43,772 bases of DNA from Massilia rhizosphaerae (GCF_016093545.1 NZ_JADKYX010000031.1:1-43772), one strand, 5' to 3'; positions 6,954 through 15,336 are shown, numbered from the stretch's first letter. A program made the numbers and translations. The notes: generated from the letters alone by a model not told the origin.

Positions 6954-9713
6954 CTAGCTTTCGGACGCGGCGGCCAGCCAGGCCCGCAGGACGTCGAACG
7001 GCATCGGCCGCGCCATCAGGTAGCCTTGCACTTCGTCGCAGTCGGCGGCGCGCAGGAAGTCCAGCACCTCGGCCGTCTCGACGCCTTCCGCCACGACCGA
7101 CAGCTTGAGCGCGTGCGCCATGTCGACGAACGCCTTCACGAAGTCGAAGGCGCTGATGCGGCCGTCCGCCTGCAGCACGAACGAGCGGTCCAGCTTGAGG
7201 ACGTCGATGTGGAAGCGGCGCAGGTAGGCGAGGCCGGAATAGCCCGTGCCGAAGTCGTCGACGGCCAGCTTCACGCCCAGCACGCGCAGCTCGTCCAGCA
7301 TCGCGGCCGTGCGCGCCATGTCCTCGATCAGCGCGCTTTCCGTCAGCTCCAGTTCCAGGCAGTCGGCCGGCAGGCCGGTCGTCGCGAGGACGCCGCGCAC
7401 CTCGTCCACGAATCCCGCCTGCGCGAGCTGGCGCGCGGACACGTTCACGGACACCCGGAGGGCGCGGCCGTCGGCGTCGACCAGGCTGCGCGCCTGGCGG
7501 CACGCCTCGTGGAGCACCCAGCGGCCGATCGGCACGATCAGGCCGGTCTCCTCGGCGATGCCGATGAACTCGCCGGGCGACACCCGCCCGAGATCGGCGC
7601 TGTTCCAGCGGATCAGCGCTTCCAACCCGACGACCTGCATGGTGCGCAGGTCGATGCGCGGCTGGTAGTGCAGCTCGAACTCGTCGCGGCCCAGCGCCGG
7701 CCGCAGCGCCATCTCGAGCGCCATGCGGGCCTGCGCGGCGAGCGTCATTTCCGGCTCGAAGAAGCGGTAGCGGTTGCGGCCCGCGCGCTTGGCGCCGTAC
7801 ATGGCCGTGTCGGCCGTCTGGAACAGCAGCTCGCGCGTGGACGCGTCGTGCGGGAACAGGCTGATGCCGATCGAGGCGCCGGCCGTCACCTCCTGGCCGC
7901 CCACGCGCACCGGCAGGCCGAGGGCGTCGAGCAGCTTTTGCGCGATGACGCCGGCATCCGTCGCCCCGCCGCATTCCACCGCGACGACGAATTCGTCGCC
8001 GCCGAGGCGGGCGATCAGGTCGCCCGGCCGCATCACCCGGCGCAGCCGCGCCGCCACTTCGCACAGCAGCGCGTCGCCCAGTTCGTGGCCGAACGAATCG
8101 TTGACTTCCTTGAAGCGGTCGAGGTCGAGGAACATGACGGCCACCGTGCGGCCCTGCGGACACGTGTCCAGCATGTGCTGCACGCGGTCGTGCAGCAGCG
8201 CGCGGTTGGGCAGGCCCGTGAGCGTGTCGTGCGTGGCCAGTTGGCGCAGGCGGCTTTCGGCCTGCTTGCGGTCGGTGATGTCGCTCATCAGGCCCGTCAC
8301 GCTCTCCACGTTGCCGGCGGCGTCGCGGCGCACGCTGCCGTTGAACAGCACGTGCACGTGGCCGCCCTGCGCGTGCAGCAGGATCGCTTCCACGCCCTGC
8401 ACCGGGGCGCGGGCGTCGTGCGCGTACAGGGTGTGCCAGGGGAAGGCGACGAACAGGTCGTCCAGCGTGCGGCCGACGAGCGCCGTGCGCGCGTGGCCCG
8501 AGAGGCCGCACAGGGCCGGGTTGACGTCGAGCACGCGGCCGTCGGCGCTGGCCAGCACGTAGCCGGCCGGCGTCATCTCGATCACGTCGCGGAACCGCTG
8601 CTCGCTCGCGCGCAGCTGGCGCTCCGCTTCCTCGCGTTCGGTCAGGTCGCGCACGATGGCCTGGAAGTATTCCTGGCCGGCGTCCTCGAAGCGCGAGATG
8701 TGCACCTCGGCCGGGAAGCGGGTGCCGTCCTTGCGCCGCTTGGCCATCCGCAGCAGGTGCGTGTGGCCGTCGCGCAGGCTGGCGAGCAGGCCGGGCGTGT
8801 AGGCGTGGTGGCCGTCGATGTCGCGCACGTGCAGGTCGAGGAATTCCGCTTCCGTGTAGCCGAAACGGGCGCAGGCGCGGCCGTTGGCGGCGACGATGCG
8901 CAGGTCGCGGTCGGCGATCACGATGCTGTCGCCGGCCTGCTGGAACAGGTTGCGGAAGCGCTGCTCGCTCTTGCGCACGGCGTCCGCCGCGCGGCGCTTG
9001 GCCGTGATGTCGTGGAAGTACACGGACAGCCCGTCGGCCGTCGGATAGATGCGCGCCTCGAGCCAGCTGGCCGACGGTTCCCAGTACACTTCGTAGAAGC
9101 ACGGTTCGCCGCTGTCCATCGCGCGCCGGTAATGGTCGAGGTTTTCCGTGCCTTCCAGCGCGGGGGCGATGTCGAGCAGGTGGCGGCCGATGTTCGGTTC
9201 GACGTCGACGCCGATGAAGGCGCCGGCCTTGCGGTTGGCGTAGATGATGCGCCAGTCGCGATCGATGGCAAAGAAGGCGTCGCCGATACTTTCGAGCATG
9301 GCGTTCATGCGCTCGCGCGAACGCTTGAGTTCCTCGCGCGCGGCGCGGTGCGCCGTGACGTCGCGCGCGCTCGCGTACACGAGGCGCGCGCCGGTGGACC
9401 AGCGCGCCGACACGGACAGATAGATCGGCTGCCCGTCCTTGCGGCGCCAGCGCAGCTCGCGTTCGCGGCAGGGCAGGCCCGCCACCATGTCGGCGCCGAG
9501 GGCGTCGAGGGCCGCGTGCTCGTCCGGATGCAGCAGGTCGCGCACGGGCATGCCGGCCAGCTCGGCCGGCGTATAGCCCAGCATGTCGCCGGCGGCCGCG
9601 TTGGCGCGCACGATGCGGCCCGACGCGTCGAGGACGACCATCAGTTCGAAAGCGAGATCGATGTGCGCGATGTAGTCTGCGGCGGAGGCGGGCGGGGCCG
9701 GCGCGTTCATCAT
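6954..9713 (-). CDS. PAS(x4)-GGDEF-EAL cyclic di-GMP signalling protein
   Basis: 919-aa, apparently soluble protein with no signal peptide or membrane segments. Four PAS domains (roughly residues 10-125, 130-250, 255-375, 380-495) are joined by coiled REEAERQLRASEQRF-type linkers. Next comes a GGDEF domain with an intact RLGGDEF active site near residue 568 and an RPGD inhibitory I-site exactly five residues before it. The EAL domain (about 675-915) has EALIRW near 698, ELTES, DDFGTGYSGL, KLDRSF and AEGVET, all expected catalytic elements. It could therefore both make and degrade c-di-GMP, with PAS domains sensing redox, light or small ligands. It is monocistronic between the TetR gene and a small disordered-protein gene. 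Confidence 0.95.
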   Translation of the reverse strand: MMNAPAPPASAADYIAHIDLAFELMVVLDASGRIVRANAAAGDMLGYTPAELAGMPVRDLLHPDEHAALDALGADMVAGLPCRERELRWRRKDGQPIYLSVSARWSTGARLVYASARDVTAHRAAREELKRSRERMNAMLESIGDAFFAIDRDWRIIYANRKAGAFIGVDVEPNIGRHLLDIAPALEGTENLDHYRRAMDSGEPCFYEVYWEPSASWLEARIYPTADGLSVYFHDITAKRRAADAVRKSEQRFRNLFQQAGDSIVIADRDLRIVAANGRACARFGYTEAEFLDLHVRDIDGHHAYTPGLLASLRDGHTHLLRMAKRRKDGTRFPAEVHISRFEDAGQEYFQAIVRDLTEREEAERQLRASEQRFRDVIEMTPAGYVLASADGRVLDVNPALCGLSGHARTALVGRTLDDLFVAFPWHTLYAHDARAPVQGVEAILLHAQGGHVHVLFNGSVRRDAAGNVESVTGLMSDITDRKQAESRLRQLATHDTLTGLPNRALLHDRVQHMLDTCPQGRTVAVMFLDLDRFKEVNDSFGHELGDALLCEVAARLRRVMRPGDLIARLGGDEFVVAVECGGATDAGVIAQKLLDALGLPVRVGGQEVTAGASIGISLFPHDASTRELLFQTADTAMYGAKRAGRNRYRFFEPEMTLAAQARMALEMALRPALGRDEFELHYQPRIDLRTMQVVGLEALIRWNSADLGRVSPGEFIGIAEETGLIVPIGRWVLHEACRQARSLVDADGRALRVSVNVSARQLAQAGFVDEVRGVLATTGLPADCLELELTESALIEDMARTAAMLDELRVLGVKLAVDDFGTGYSGLAYLRRFHIDVLKLDRSFVLQADGRISAFDFVKAFVDMAHALKLSVVAEGVETAEVLDFLRAADCDEVQGYLMARPMPFDVLRAWLAAASES

Positions 9714-9818
9714 GGGATTCCAGTGGCGCTCGGGGGCAGAGCGGCCGGATTATATCAGTCCGTGCGGCAATTCTTTACGCGCTGACGCGCAAATGCCACA
9801 TTTTGGTGCGCGCAACGG

Positions 9819-9839
9819 GGCCCGCCGTGTGGGCGGGCC
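9819..9839. terminator. GC-rich hairpin downstream of the disordered-protein gene
   Basis: GGCCCGCC (9819-9826) and GGCGGGCC (9832-9839) form a perfect 8-bp stem with a 5-nt loop, 18 bases past the stop of the minus-strand gene at 9857. There is no T-tract on either strand, so it is at best a weak intrinsic terminator or a 3'-end stabiliser. Confidence 0.4.
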
Positions 9840-9856
9840 GGATGAGATGGAAAGTG

Positions 9857-10264
9857 TCAGCGCTCCAGCGATTCGTCCGAATCGAGGTCGTCCTGGTCCA
9901 GCTGGCGCCTGCTGGAACGGCTGCCCTGGCCGCCGCTCTGCATGTTGCCGCCGAGGGTGTCGCCCTGGAGGTTGTCGCTCTGGCGGCTGCGGTCGAGATC
10001 GGCGCTTTGCCGATTGCGGTTCTGGCTGCCGCGGCGGGAATTGTCGCCCGGGCCGCTGCCCAGGTCGGATTGGGCCTGGTTGCCCTGGTCGAGGCCGCCG
10101 CTTTGCCGGCTGCCCCAGTCGCCGCGCTGCGCATTGTCGCCCGGCCCGCTGGCCAGGTCGGAATTCTGCTGGTTGCCCGTCGCGCCCGTCTTGCCGGCGC
10201 CGCTCAGGTCGTCGTAGTTGCTGCCTTTCGTCCCTTTGCCCTTGTTGTCCCGGTTGCTCGGCAT
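9857..10264 (-). CDS. Small intrinsically disordered hydrophilic protein with an internal repeat
   Basis: 135-aa protein, start ATG 10264 with a strong AAGGAG site; a longer frame upstream lacks support. It is almost entirely Gly, Ser, Asp, Asn, Gln and Arg with hardly any hydrophobic residue and no Cys, so it should be unstructured like hydrophilin or stress-induced small proteins. An internal repeat is visible: SDLASGPGDNAQRGDWGSRQ is echoed by SDLGSGPGDNSRRGSQNRNR about 35 residues later. No signal peptide. I do not recognise a named family. A role in desiccation, osmotic or general stress is only a guess from composition. Confidence 0.75.
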   Translation of the reverse strand: MPSNRDNKGKGTKGSNYDDLSGAGKTGATGNQQNSDLASGPGDNAQRGDWGSRQSGGLDQGNQAQSDLGSGPGDNSRRGSQNRNRQSADLDRSRQSDNLQGDTLGGNMQSGGQGSRSSRRQLDQDDLDSDESLER

Positions 10265-10462
10265 AATGGTCTCCTTGGTTGCTGCGTGAGACACCATGGT
10301 AGGCCGCCTGCCAGGGCCGACAATCGGAATAAGCGTCAGAAGACTGTAGGACATGTCGCACAAAGTGGGGACGAATGCGCCCGAAAACATTGACAAAATA
10401 TTCAATCCGTGGCGGAATCCATGGTCGGCTCGCGTGGCGGGCCAGTAAATACAAAAAAGACA

Positions 10463-11491
10463 ATGAGCAGAAGCAGTACAGGTAAGGTCAGGGGAACGGG
10501 GCGGACTACGCTGGAAGAGGTGGCGGCGCACGCGGGCGTATCGACGATGACGGCGTCGCGCGCGCTCAGCCAGCCGCAGCTGGTGTCCGAGGCGACGCGG
10601 ACCAAGGTGGAGCAGGCCGTCGTCGAGCTGGGCTATGTGCCGAACCGCGCCGCCCGCGCGCTCGCGTCGGCGCAGTCGCGCGTGATCGTCGCGCTGGTGC
10701 CGTCGCTGTCGAACGTCGTGTTCACGGCCGTGCTGGACGGCATCCATGACGCCATCGAACACGGGCAGTACCAGCTCCTGATCGGCAATACCCGCTATTC
10801 CGACGCGGAGGAAGAAAAGCTGCTGCTCACCTATCTGCAATCGAATCCGGACGGCATCCTGCTGTCCGGCCTCACGCACAGCCCGCAGGTGGAACGCATG
10901 CTCGCCGCGTCGCGCATGCCCGTCGTGTCGATGATGGACCTGGCGGACAAACCGGGCGAGCTGTCGGTCGGTTTTTCGCAGCACGACGCCGGCAACGCCA
11001 TCACGCGCCACCTGATCGAGCGCGGCTACAAGCGCATCGCCTTCGTGGGCGCCCAGCTGGACGAGCGCACGCTGCGCCGCGCCGACGGCTACCGCCAGGC
11101 GATGCAGGCGGCCGGCCTCGCGGATCCGCGGCTCGAGATCATGGTGCGGGACCCGTCCACCATCGCCCTCGGCGCCGAACTGATGCGCCAGGCGCTGGAG
11201 ACCCTGCCGGATTGCGACGCCGTGTTCTTCTGCAACGACGACCTTGCCCACGGCGCGATCTATTACTGCCAGCGCCACGACATCCGGGTACCGCAGGACG
11301 TGGCCATCGCGGGCTTCAACGACCTGCCGGCGTCCGCATGGATGGTGCCGTCGCTGACGACGATCGACACGCCGCGCTACCGCATCGGCTACGAGGCGGC
11401 GTCGCTGCTGCTGGAGGTGATCGCCGGACGCGAGCCGCGCGAGCGCCGCATCGACCTCGGCTTTACGTTGCGCGAGCGCGAAAGCACATAA
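10463..11491 (+). CDS. LacI-family repressor of the gluconate-repressor (GntR) type
   Basis: 342-aa regulator from ATG 10463 (MSRSSTGK). The N-terminal helix-turn-helix reads TTLEEVAAHAGVSTMTASRA, then a hinge helix YVPNRAARALAS. The effector domain follows a type I periplasmic fold, with FVGAQLDERTLRRADGYRQA, a stretch very like Escherichia coli GntR (LGARLDERT), and FFCNDDLAHGA. It ends with LDLGFTLR-type residues also seen in GntR. A TTGACA hexamer lies at 10390. A perfect dyad of the same class lies right after the gene (11574), and a near copy lies in the promoter of the GH94 operon (16828), making cellobionate/gluconate control plausible. The ligand is inferred. Confidence 0.88.
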   Translation: MSRSSTGKVRGTGRTTLEEVAAHAGVSTMTASRALSQPQLVSEATRTKVEQAVVELGYVPNRAARALASAQSRVIVALVPSLSNVVFTAVLDGIHDAIEHGQYQLLIGNTRYSDAEEEKLLLTYLQSNPDGILLSGLTHSPQVERMLAASRMPVVSMMDLADKPGELSVGFSQHDAGNAITRHLIERGYKRIAFVGAQLDERTLRRADGYRQAMQAAGLADPRLEIMVRDPSTIALGAELMRQALETLPDCDAVFFCNDDLAHGAIYYCQRHDIRVPQDVAIAGFNDLPASAWMVPSLTTIDTPRYRIGYEAASLLLEVIAGREPRERRIDLGFTLREREST

Positions 11492-11533
11492 GCGGTGCGC
11501 GCGCCGGATCGCGAAATAATCATCCGGTTGACC

Positions 11534-11561
11534 TTTACATTTTCTGTGGAAACGTTACACT
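11534..11561 (+). promoter_or_regulatory. Orphan sigma70-type promoter facing the IS element
   Basis: TTTACA (11534-11539), a 16-bp spacer and TACACT (11556-11561) form a plausible promoter reading rightward. The operator-like dyad at 11574 is just downstream. No gene follows: the next 100 bases hold no reading frame of note and then the IS1595-type element begins at 11690. The region looks like the control region of a gene that was lost or displaced. Confidence 0.5.
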
Positions 11562-11573
11562 GGTGACGTTACT

Positions 11574-11587
11574 TGGTAGCGCTACCA
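11574..11587. promoter_or_regulatory. LacI/GntR-type operator
   Basis: TGGTAGCGCTACCA is a perfect 14-bp palindrome with the central CG of LacI-family operators. It shares the TAGCGCTA core with the operator of the GH94 operon at 16828-16841. It lies 83 bp after the stop of the GntR-like repressor gene, downstream of a candidate promoter. Confidence 0.7.
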
Positions 11588-11689
11588 GCTCGGCGCGCTC
11601 CAGGTGATATGGGTGCGTGGGGGGCTGCGCACTCTTCACATATCTCCTCTTAGAGCTGGGCGCAGCTGTGCTCCCGGCTCATTTTTTTG

Positions 11690-12757
11690 GGCTGTGTTCG
11701 CGTTAATTCTGCGAACGGAATCAGGTTGCAGCGGTCATACGCATCGTCGAGTTAACTCATGGGAGCGACGATGCGCAGCCTGCAGTTCGACGAAATCTTT
11801 GCGACGTTGACCGCGGTACCGTTGTCGGCAACCGACCTGGTCCGGTTGCGGGCATGGATCGCGAACATCGCGGATCCCACGGAGTGCATCGCGCTGATCG
11901 AGGCCGTCGCCAGAGGTCGGCCCTGTCCGCGCTGCGGTTGTGGCCACGTCCACCGCTGCGGCCAGGCCAGCGGCTTGCAGCGCTTTCGCTGTCTCGGCTG
12001 TGGCCGCAGCTACAACGCGCTGACGGGCACGCCGCTCGCGCGGCTGCGCAAAAAAGAGTGCTGGCTGACGTATCTGCAATGCATCTTTGAATCGCGTACG
12101 GTCCGTGACGCGGCGCGCGTCGTCGGCGTGCACCGCACGACCAGCTTCCGGTGGCGCCATCGCTTCGTGCCCGGCGCGATGCGCGACCGGCCTGCGACGC
12201 TGTCGGCCATCGTCGAGGCGGACGAAACGTATCGGCTCGAATCGCAGAAGGGCTCGCGTCACTTGACGCGCAAGCCGAGGAAGCGCGGCGGCGTGGCGAG
12301 ACGACGTGGCATCAATCGAGAAAACGATTGCCTGCTCGTCGCGCGCGACCGCAACGGGCGGACGCTTGATTTTCACACCGGACGAGGTCAAGTGACGGCG
12401 GCGCAACTGGATTGTTGCCTCAAGCCGGTGCTGCCGGCCGATGTGTTACTAATAAGCGACGGTGCCGTCGCTTATCGGCATTTCGCCGCGCAAGCGGGCA
12501 TCACGCACGAGTGGGTGAACGTGAAGGCGGGCATCCGGGTACGCGGCGCGATCCACATCCAGAACGTCAACAGCTGGCACAGCCGCTTCAAGAGTTGGCT
12601 GGTCCGGTTCCGCGGCGTCGCGAGCCGCTATCTGATCAATTACTCAGGATGGCAGCGGGTGTTGGACGCGCGAACGCTGACCACGCCTGCGCATCTGCTG
12701 GGTGCTGCAGCCCAGTTCGGTTAGGCCATCGTTTGTCGAAGTAACGAGAACACAGCC
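11690..12757 (+). mobile_element. Complete IS1595-family insertion sequence, about 1.07 kb
   Basis: The element is bounded by 16-bp inverted repeats: GGCTGTGTTCGCGTTA at 11690-11705 and its complement with one mismatch at 12742-12757. It encodes one intact transposase. The 8-bp flanks (TTTTTTTG and TTTATTTT) are both T-rich but not identical, so there is no clean target duplication. The right end is followed 8 bp later by what looks like the left end of a second, truncated copy. That tandem layout could explain the mismatched flanks. Confidence 0.85.
11771..12724 (+). CDS. IS1595-family transposase
   Basis: 317-aa transposase from ATG 11771 (MRSLQFDEIF); an in-frame ATG at 11759 adds four residues, but 11771 has the better spaced GGGAG site and the same MRSL start is preserved in the truncated copy at 12900. 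An N-terminal zinc ribbon (CPRCGCGHVHRC and CLGCG) is followed by a helix-turn-helix-like segment (VRDAARVVGVHRTTSFRWRH) and an ISXO2-type DDE/DDN catalytic core: VEADETY, ISDGA and HIQNVNSWHSRFKSWLVRF. The Asn in the third motif is the variant known in this family. The frame is intact, so the enzyme may be active. Confidence 0.92.
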   Translation: MRSLQFDEIFATLTAVPLSATDLVRLRAWIANIADPTECIALIEAVARGRPCPRCGCGHVHRCGQASGLQRFRCLGCGRSYNALTGTPLARLRKKECWLTYLQCIFESRTVRDAARVVGVHRTTSFRWRHRFVPGAMRDRPATLSAIVEADETYRLESQKGSRHLTRKPRKRGGVARRRGINRENDCLLVARDRNGRTLDFHTGRGQVTAAQLDCCLKPVLPADVLLISDGAVAYRHFAAQAGITHEWVNVKAGIRVRGAIHIQNVNSWHSRFKSWLVRFRGVASRYLINYSGWQRVLDARTLTTPAHLLGAAAQFG

Positions 12758-12821
12758 TTTATTTTGGCTGTGTTCGCGCTATCGCGCCTTCGCAGGGGCG
12801 ACGGTCTTGGAGACTATCCCA

Positions 12822-12850
12822 GTAGGGTGGGCACGGGGTGCCCACCCTAC
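12822..12850. repeat. Perfect 13-bp palindromic (REP-like) element
   Basis: Arms GTAGGGTGGGCAC (12822-12834) and GTGCCCACCCTAC (12838-12850) flank a GGG loop and pair perfectly. The element sits inside the degenerate IS copy and is absent from the intact copy next door, so it, or a larger segment carrying it, inserted there. Its right arm recurs at 126-141. Confidence 0.8.
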
Positions 12851-12899
12851 AAGTTGTAGCGGTCATGCGTATCATCGAGTTAACGCATGTGGCGCGGCG

Positions 12900-12977
12900 A
12901 TGCGCAGCCTGCGGCTCAACGAATTATTCGCCATGCTGTCCGCGGTGCTTTATCCCCGGCCGACCTGATCCGGCACC
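12900..12977 (+). pseudogene. Transposase fragment, IS1595 family
   Basis: The first codons of a diverged IS1595-type transposase (MRSLRLNELFAMLSAV) begin at ATG 12900. Homology continues in a shifted frame (LSPADLIR against LSATDLVR of the intact copy), showing a small indel near 12948. The rest of the gene is missing, and the fragment overlaps the 3' end of the opposing GH94 gene. Confidence 0.65.
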
Positions 12978-15319
12978 GTCACCTCGACGCGATACGTGCG
13001 ACCCGCCACGATCCCGCCGATATGGGCAACCGCCAACGTCTTCCCGTCGCAAACGACAGTCGTACGCCCGACCGCACCGCGCGTCACGGTGACGTCGAAT
13101 GTGGCCCCCCGAAAAAACCGGCGCACGCGCATGGCCGGCCAGTGCGACGGCAGTTGCGGATCCACGACCAGCCCCGTCGCGTCGCCCTTCAAGCCGCACA
13201 AGCCTTCCACGATGGCGCGGTAAACCCACGACACGGTCCCGGTGTTGAACAACTGGCTGGACCGCCCGGCCGTGCGCGGATATTCCTTCCACGCGCCGCG
13301 ATAATAATTCGGGATGAACACGGGCAGCTGGCCGCGCCGCAGGTAATCGTCCATGCTTGGGCCCGGGATCATCTTGCGCAGCGCGTTCCAGGCGCGGTCC
13401 GGCTCGGCGATCCGGTACAGGCTGTAGACGTAGAACACCGACGCGTGGTTGTACACGGCCCCGTTCTCGGCCGATCCCGGATGCTTTTGCGTGACGCGCC
13501 CGACGTCTTCGCGCATCGCGCTGTACGGCGGCGCGAACATCTGGACGCCGTACGGGGTGTCGAGCTGGGCGTCGATCTCGGCCAGCATCGCGTCCCGCTG
13601 GCGCGCATCCGGGGCGCCGCTGAGGAAGGCCCAGCTCTGCGGATTCAAATAGATGCGGCCCTCGGCGTCGGCGCGCACGCCGAAGACGACGTCGTCGTCC
13701 GTGATGCCGCGCGCGTACCAGGCGCCGTCCCACAGGTGCCGGTTGGCGGCCGCGTTCATGGCGGCGGCGCCGGCACGGAAGTGGTCCGTGGCCCGGGCGT
13801 CGCCGCGTGCCGCGCACACGTCGGCCCACAGGTTCAGCGCGTACGCGGCGGCCACCGTCAGCCAGCCGGACACGCCGCGTCCCTTGTAGCCCACCATGTT
13901 CATCGGGTCGCACCAGTCGCCCTGTTCGATGTACGAGAGGCCGCGGTGGTCGCGCTTGTGCAGCAGCCAGTCCATCGCCAGCGCGATGCGCTCGTGGGCG
14001 GCGCGCGTCGTGCCGTCGGGGCCCGTGACCGGTTCGTCGAGGATGGCGGCGTCGCCCGTCTCGTCGAGATAGGCCTGCAGGCAGACGGGCAGCCACACGC
14101 AGTGGTCGGTATGCGGCACCTGGTTGATGTACTTGAGCTCCGCGCCTTCGAACAGCAGGATCCCGTCCGGCATCGCGCCGTTCGGCGCCTGCTGCGACAG
14201 CGCGTGCAGGAACGCGGCGCGCGCCACGGCCGGCTTGACGAACGCCATGCCCATATTGTCCTGCAGGTAGTTGCGCGTCTGCGGGTCGGTGCTGAGGCGG
14301 TTCACGTCGCCGTGATAGAACACCTGGCGCGGCAGCCAGCGGTTGACGAAGTTGTCGAACGCCGGATCGGGCGTCTCGATCTCGATGCAGCCGGCGCCCT
14401 GGCCGGCGTAGGCGGCGTAGTCGCGCGCGGCGGCCGCGAAGCCGTCGGCGCTCAGGTAGCGCGCGCGCATGGCCGCGATCTCGGCGTCGTCGCGCGCGGG
14501 GCCGAACAGGAAGCGGCGCGTCGCCGCCGCGTCGGGCGCGAGGTCGAGGCGGTACTGCACGGCGGCCACCGGCGTCTCATAGCGTGCATCCCCGCCCGCG
14601 AGCGCGTCGGCGCGCAGCGCGTCCGGCGCATGCAGGCCGCCTTCGCCTTCGAACCGGCCCTGGTTCGCTTCCCACGCATCCGGCGCCGTCTCGCACGCGA
14701 GGAACGTCTTGTCCTTGAACTCCTTGTTCTTGAAATAGTCCTGCAGCTTCTGGTACGGCGTCACGCTGGATCCGACGACGGCTTGCAGGTCCGCGCGGTA
14801 CTCGGCCGATTGGTTCATCCACGACATGTAGCCGATCGTGAAGTAGGGATAGACGCTGACCTTGCGCGTTCGCCCGCTCACGTTCGTGACCGTCAAGGTC
14901 CACAGCTCGGCCACGTCGTCGACGGGCAGGGCGAGGCGCAGGTCGACGCGGATGCCCAGCTTTTCCACGGTCCACGCGATGTCGTCGCGGCCGACGGAGA
15001 ACGCGAAACGGTCGGGCGCCGCGCGCACGGGTTCGTGCGGCGCCGAGAAGATCTCGCCCGTCTCCTCGTCCTTGACGTAGAAGAAGCGGCCCGGATGGTG
15101 CGCGTAATACGCCTGCTCCGGCTGCATGAAGGTCTTCGCCTCGAGGTTCGGCGCGTGCGAATACTTGGCCGGCTCCGGCTGCATGAACTGGGCGGTGGCA
15201 TAGCCGCGGCAGGTCACCTGGATCATCATCCGGCGATTCCACAGGAAGCCGCCCGCGTTCGGCATGGCGGTGGGGCTGGCGAGATCGTAGCGGGCGCCGT
15301 TCTCGGTCGGTTGCAGCAT
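12950..15319 (-). CDS. GH94 glycoside phosphorylase, probable cellobionic acid phosphorylase
   Basis: 789-aa enzyme from ATG 15319 (GAGGAA site). It has the GH94 layout: an N-terminal beta-sandwich (YDLASPTAMP..., WTLTVTNVSGR, YPYFTIGYMSWMNQSAEY), a linker and an (alpha/alpha)6 barrel with NRWLPRQVFYHGD, TDPQTRNYLQDNMG, QGDWCDPMNMVGYKG (expected general-acid Asp), MFAPPY, TQKHPGSAENGAVYNH and RTAGRSSQLFNTGT (phosphate side). Length and these motifs fit cellobionic acid phosphorylase, which turns cellobionate plus phosphate into glucose-1-phosphate and gluconate. No signal peptide, so it is cytosolic. It follows the GPH symporter by 17 bp in one operon. The last few codons and the stop lie in DNA derived from an IS remnant. 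Cellobiose or another disaccharide as substrate is the alternative. Confidence 0.82.
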   Translation of the reverse strand: MLQPTENGARYDLASPTAMPNAGGFLWNRRMMIQVTCRGYATAQFMQPEPAKYSHAPNLEAKTFMQPEQAYYAHHPGRFFYVKDEETGEIFSAPHEPVRAAPDRFAFSVGRDDIAWTVEKLGIRVDLRLALPVDDVAELWTLTVTNVSGRTRKVSVYPYFTIGYMSWMNQSAEYRADLQAVVGSSVTPYQKLQDYFKNKEFKDKTFLACETAPDAWEANQGRFEGEGGLHAPDALRADALAGGDARYETPVAAVQYRLDLAPDAAATRRFLFGPARDDAEIAAMRARYLSADGFAAAARDYAAYAGQGAGCIEIETPDPAFDNFVNRWLPRQVFYHGDVNRLSTDPQTRNYLQDNMGMAFVKPAVARAAFLHALSQQAPNGAMPDGILLFEGAELKYINQVPHTDHCVWLPVCLQAYLDETGDAAILDEPVTGPDGTTRAAHERIALAMDWLLHKRDHRGLSYIEQGDWCDPMNMVGYKGRGVSGWLTVAAAYALNLWADVCAARGDARATDHFRAGAAAMNAAANRHLWDGAWYARGITDDDVVFGVRADAEGRIYLNPQSWAFLSGAPDARQRDAMLAEIDAQLDTPYGVQMFAPPYSAMREDVGRVTQKHPGSAENGAVYNHASVFYVYSLYRIAEPDRAWNALRKMIPGPSMDDYLRRGQLPVFIPNYYRGAWKEYPRTAGRSSQLFNTGTVSWVYRAIVEGLCGLKGDATGLVVDPQLPSHWPAMRVRRFFRGATFDVTVTRGAVGRTTVVCDGKTLAVAHIGGIVAGRTYRVEVTVPDQVGRG

Positions 15320-15336
15320 GGTGGTTCCTCGTGGGT

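Larger units (their letters stand above)
12766..12977 (+). mobile_element. Truncated left end of a second IS1595-type copy
   Basis: From 12766 the sequence repeats the left end of the neighbouring IS (GGCTGTGTTCGCG), then the stretch before the transposase start (GTTGTAGCGGTCAT against GTTGCAGCGGTCAT) and the first codons (MRSLRLNELFAMLSAV against MRSLQFDEIFATLTAV). Similarity fades around 12975 inside the 3' end of the GH94 gene, and a frame change follows residue 18. A palindromic repeat (12822-12850) is embedded between the inverted repeat and the start codon. It is a decayed, diverged copy that cannot encode a transposase. Confidence 0.75.

Noticed and set aside
6903..9785. Very long open frame (960 codons) on the plus strand opposite the PAS-GGDEF-EAL gene
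   Set aside because: It is the His/Arg/Val-rich antisense shadow of a GC-rich gene, with no recognisable motif; the minus-strand protein has four PAS, GGDEF and EAL domains with intact motifs.
11609..11653. Short frame after the orphan promoter (ATG at 11609 with an AGGTG site)
   Set aside because: It ends after 14 codons, has no resemblance to a leader peptide or gene start, and has no hairpin-type attenuator after it.
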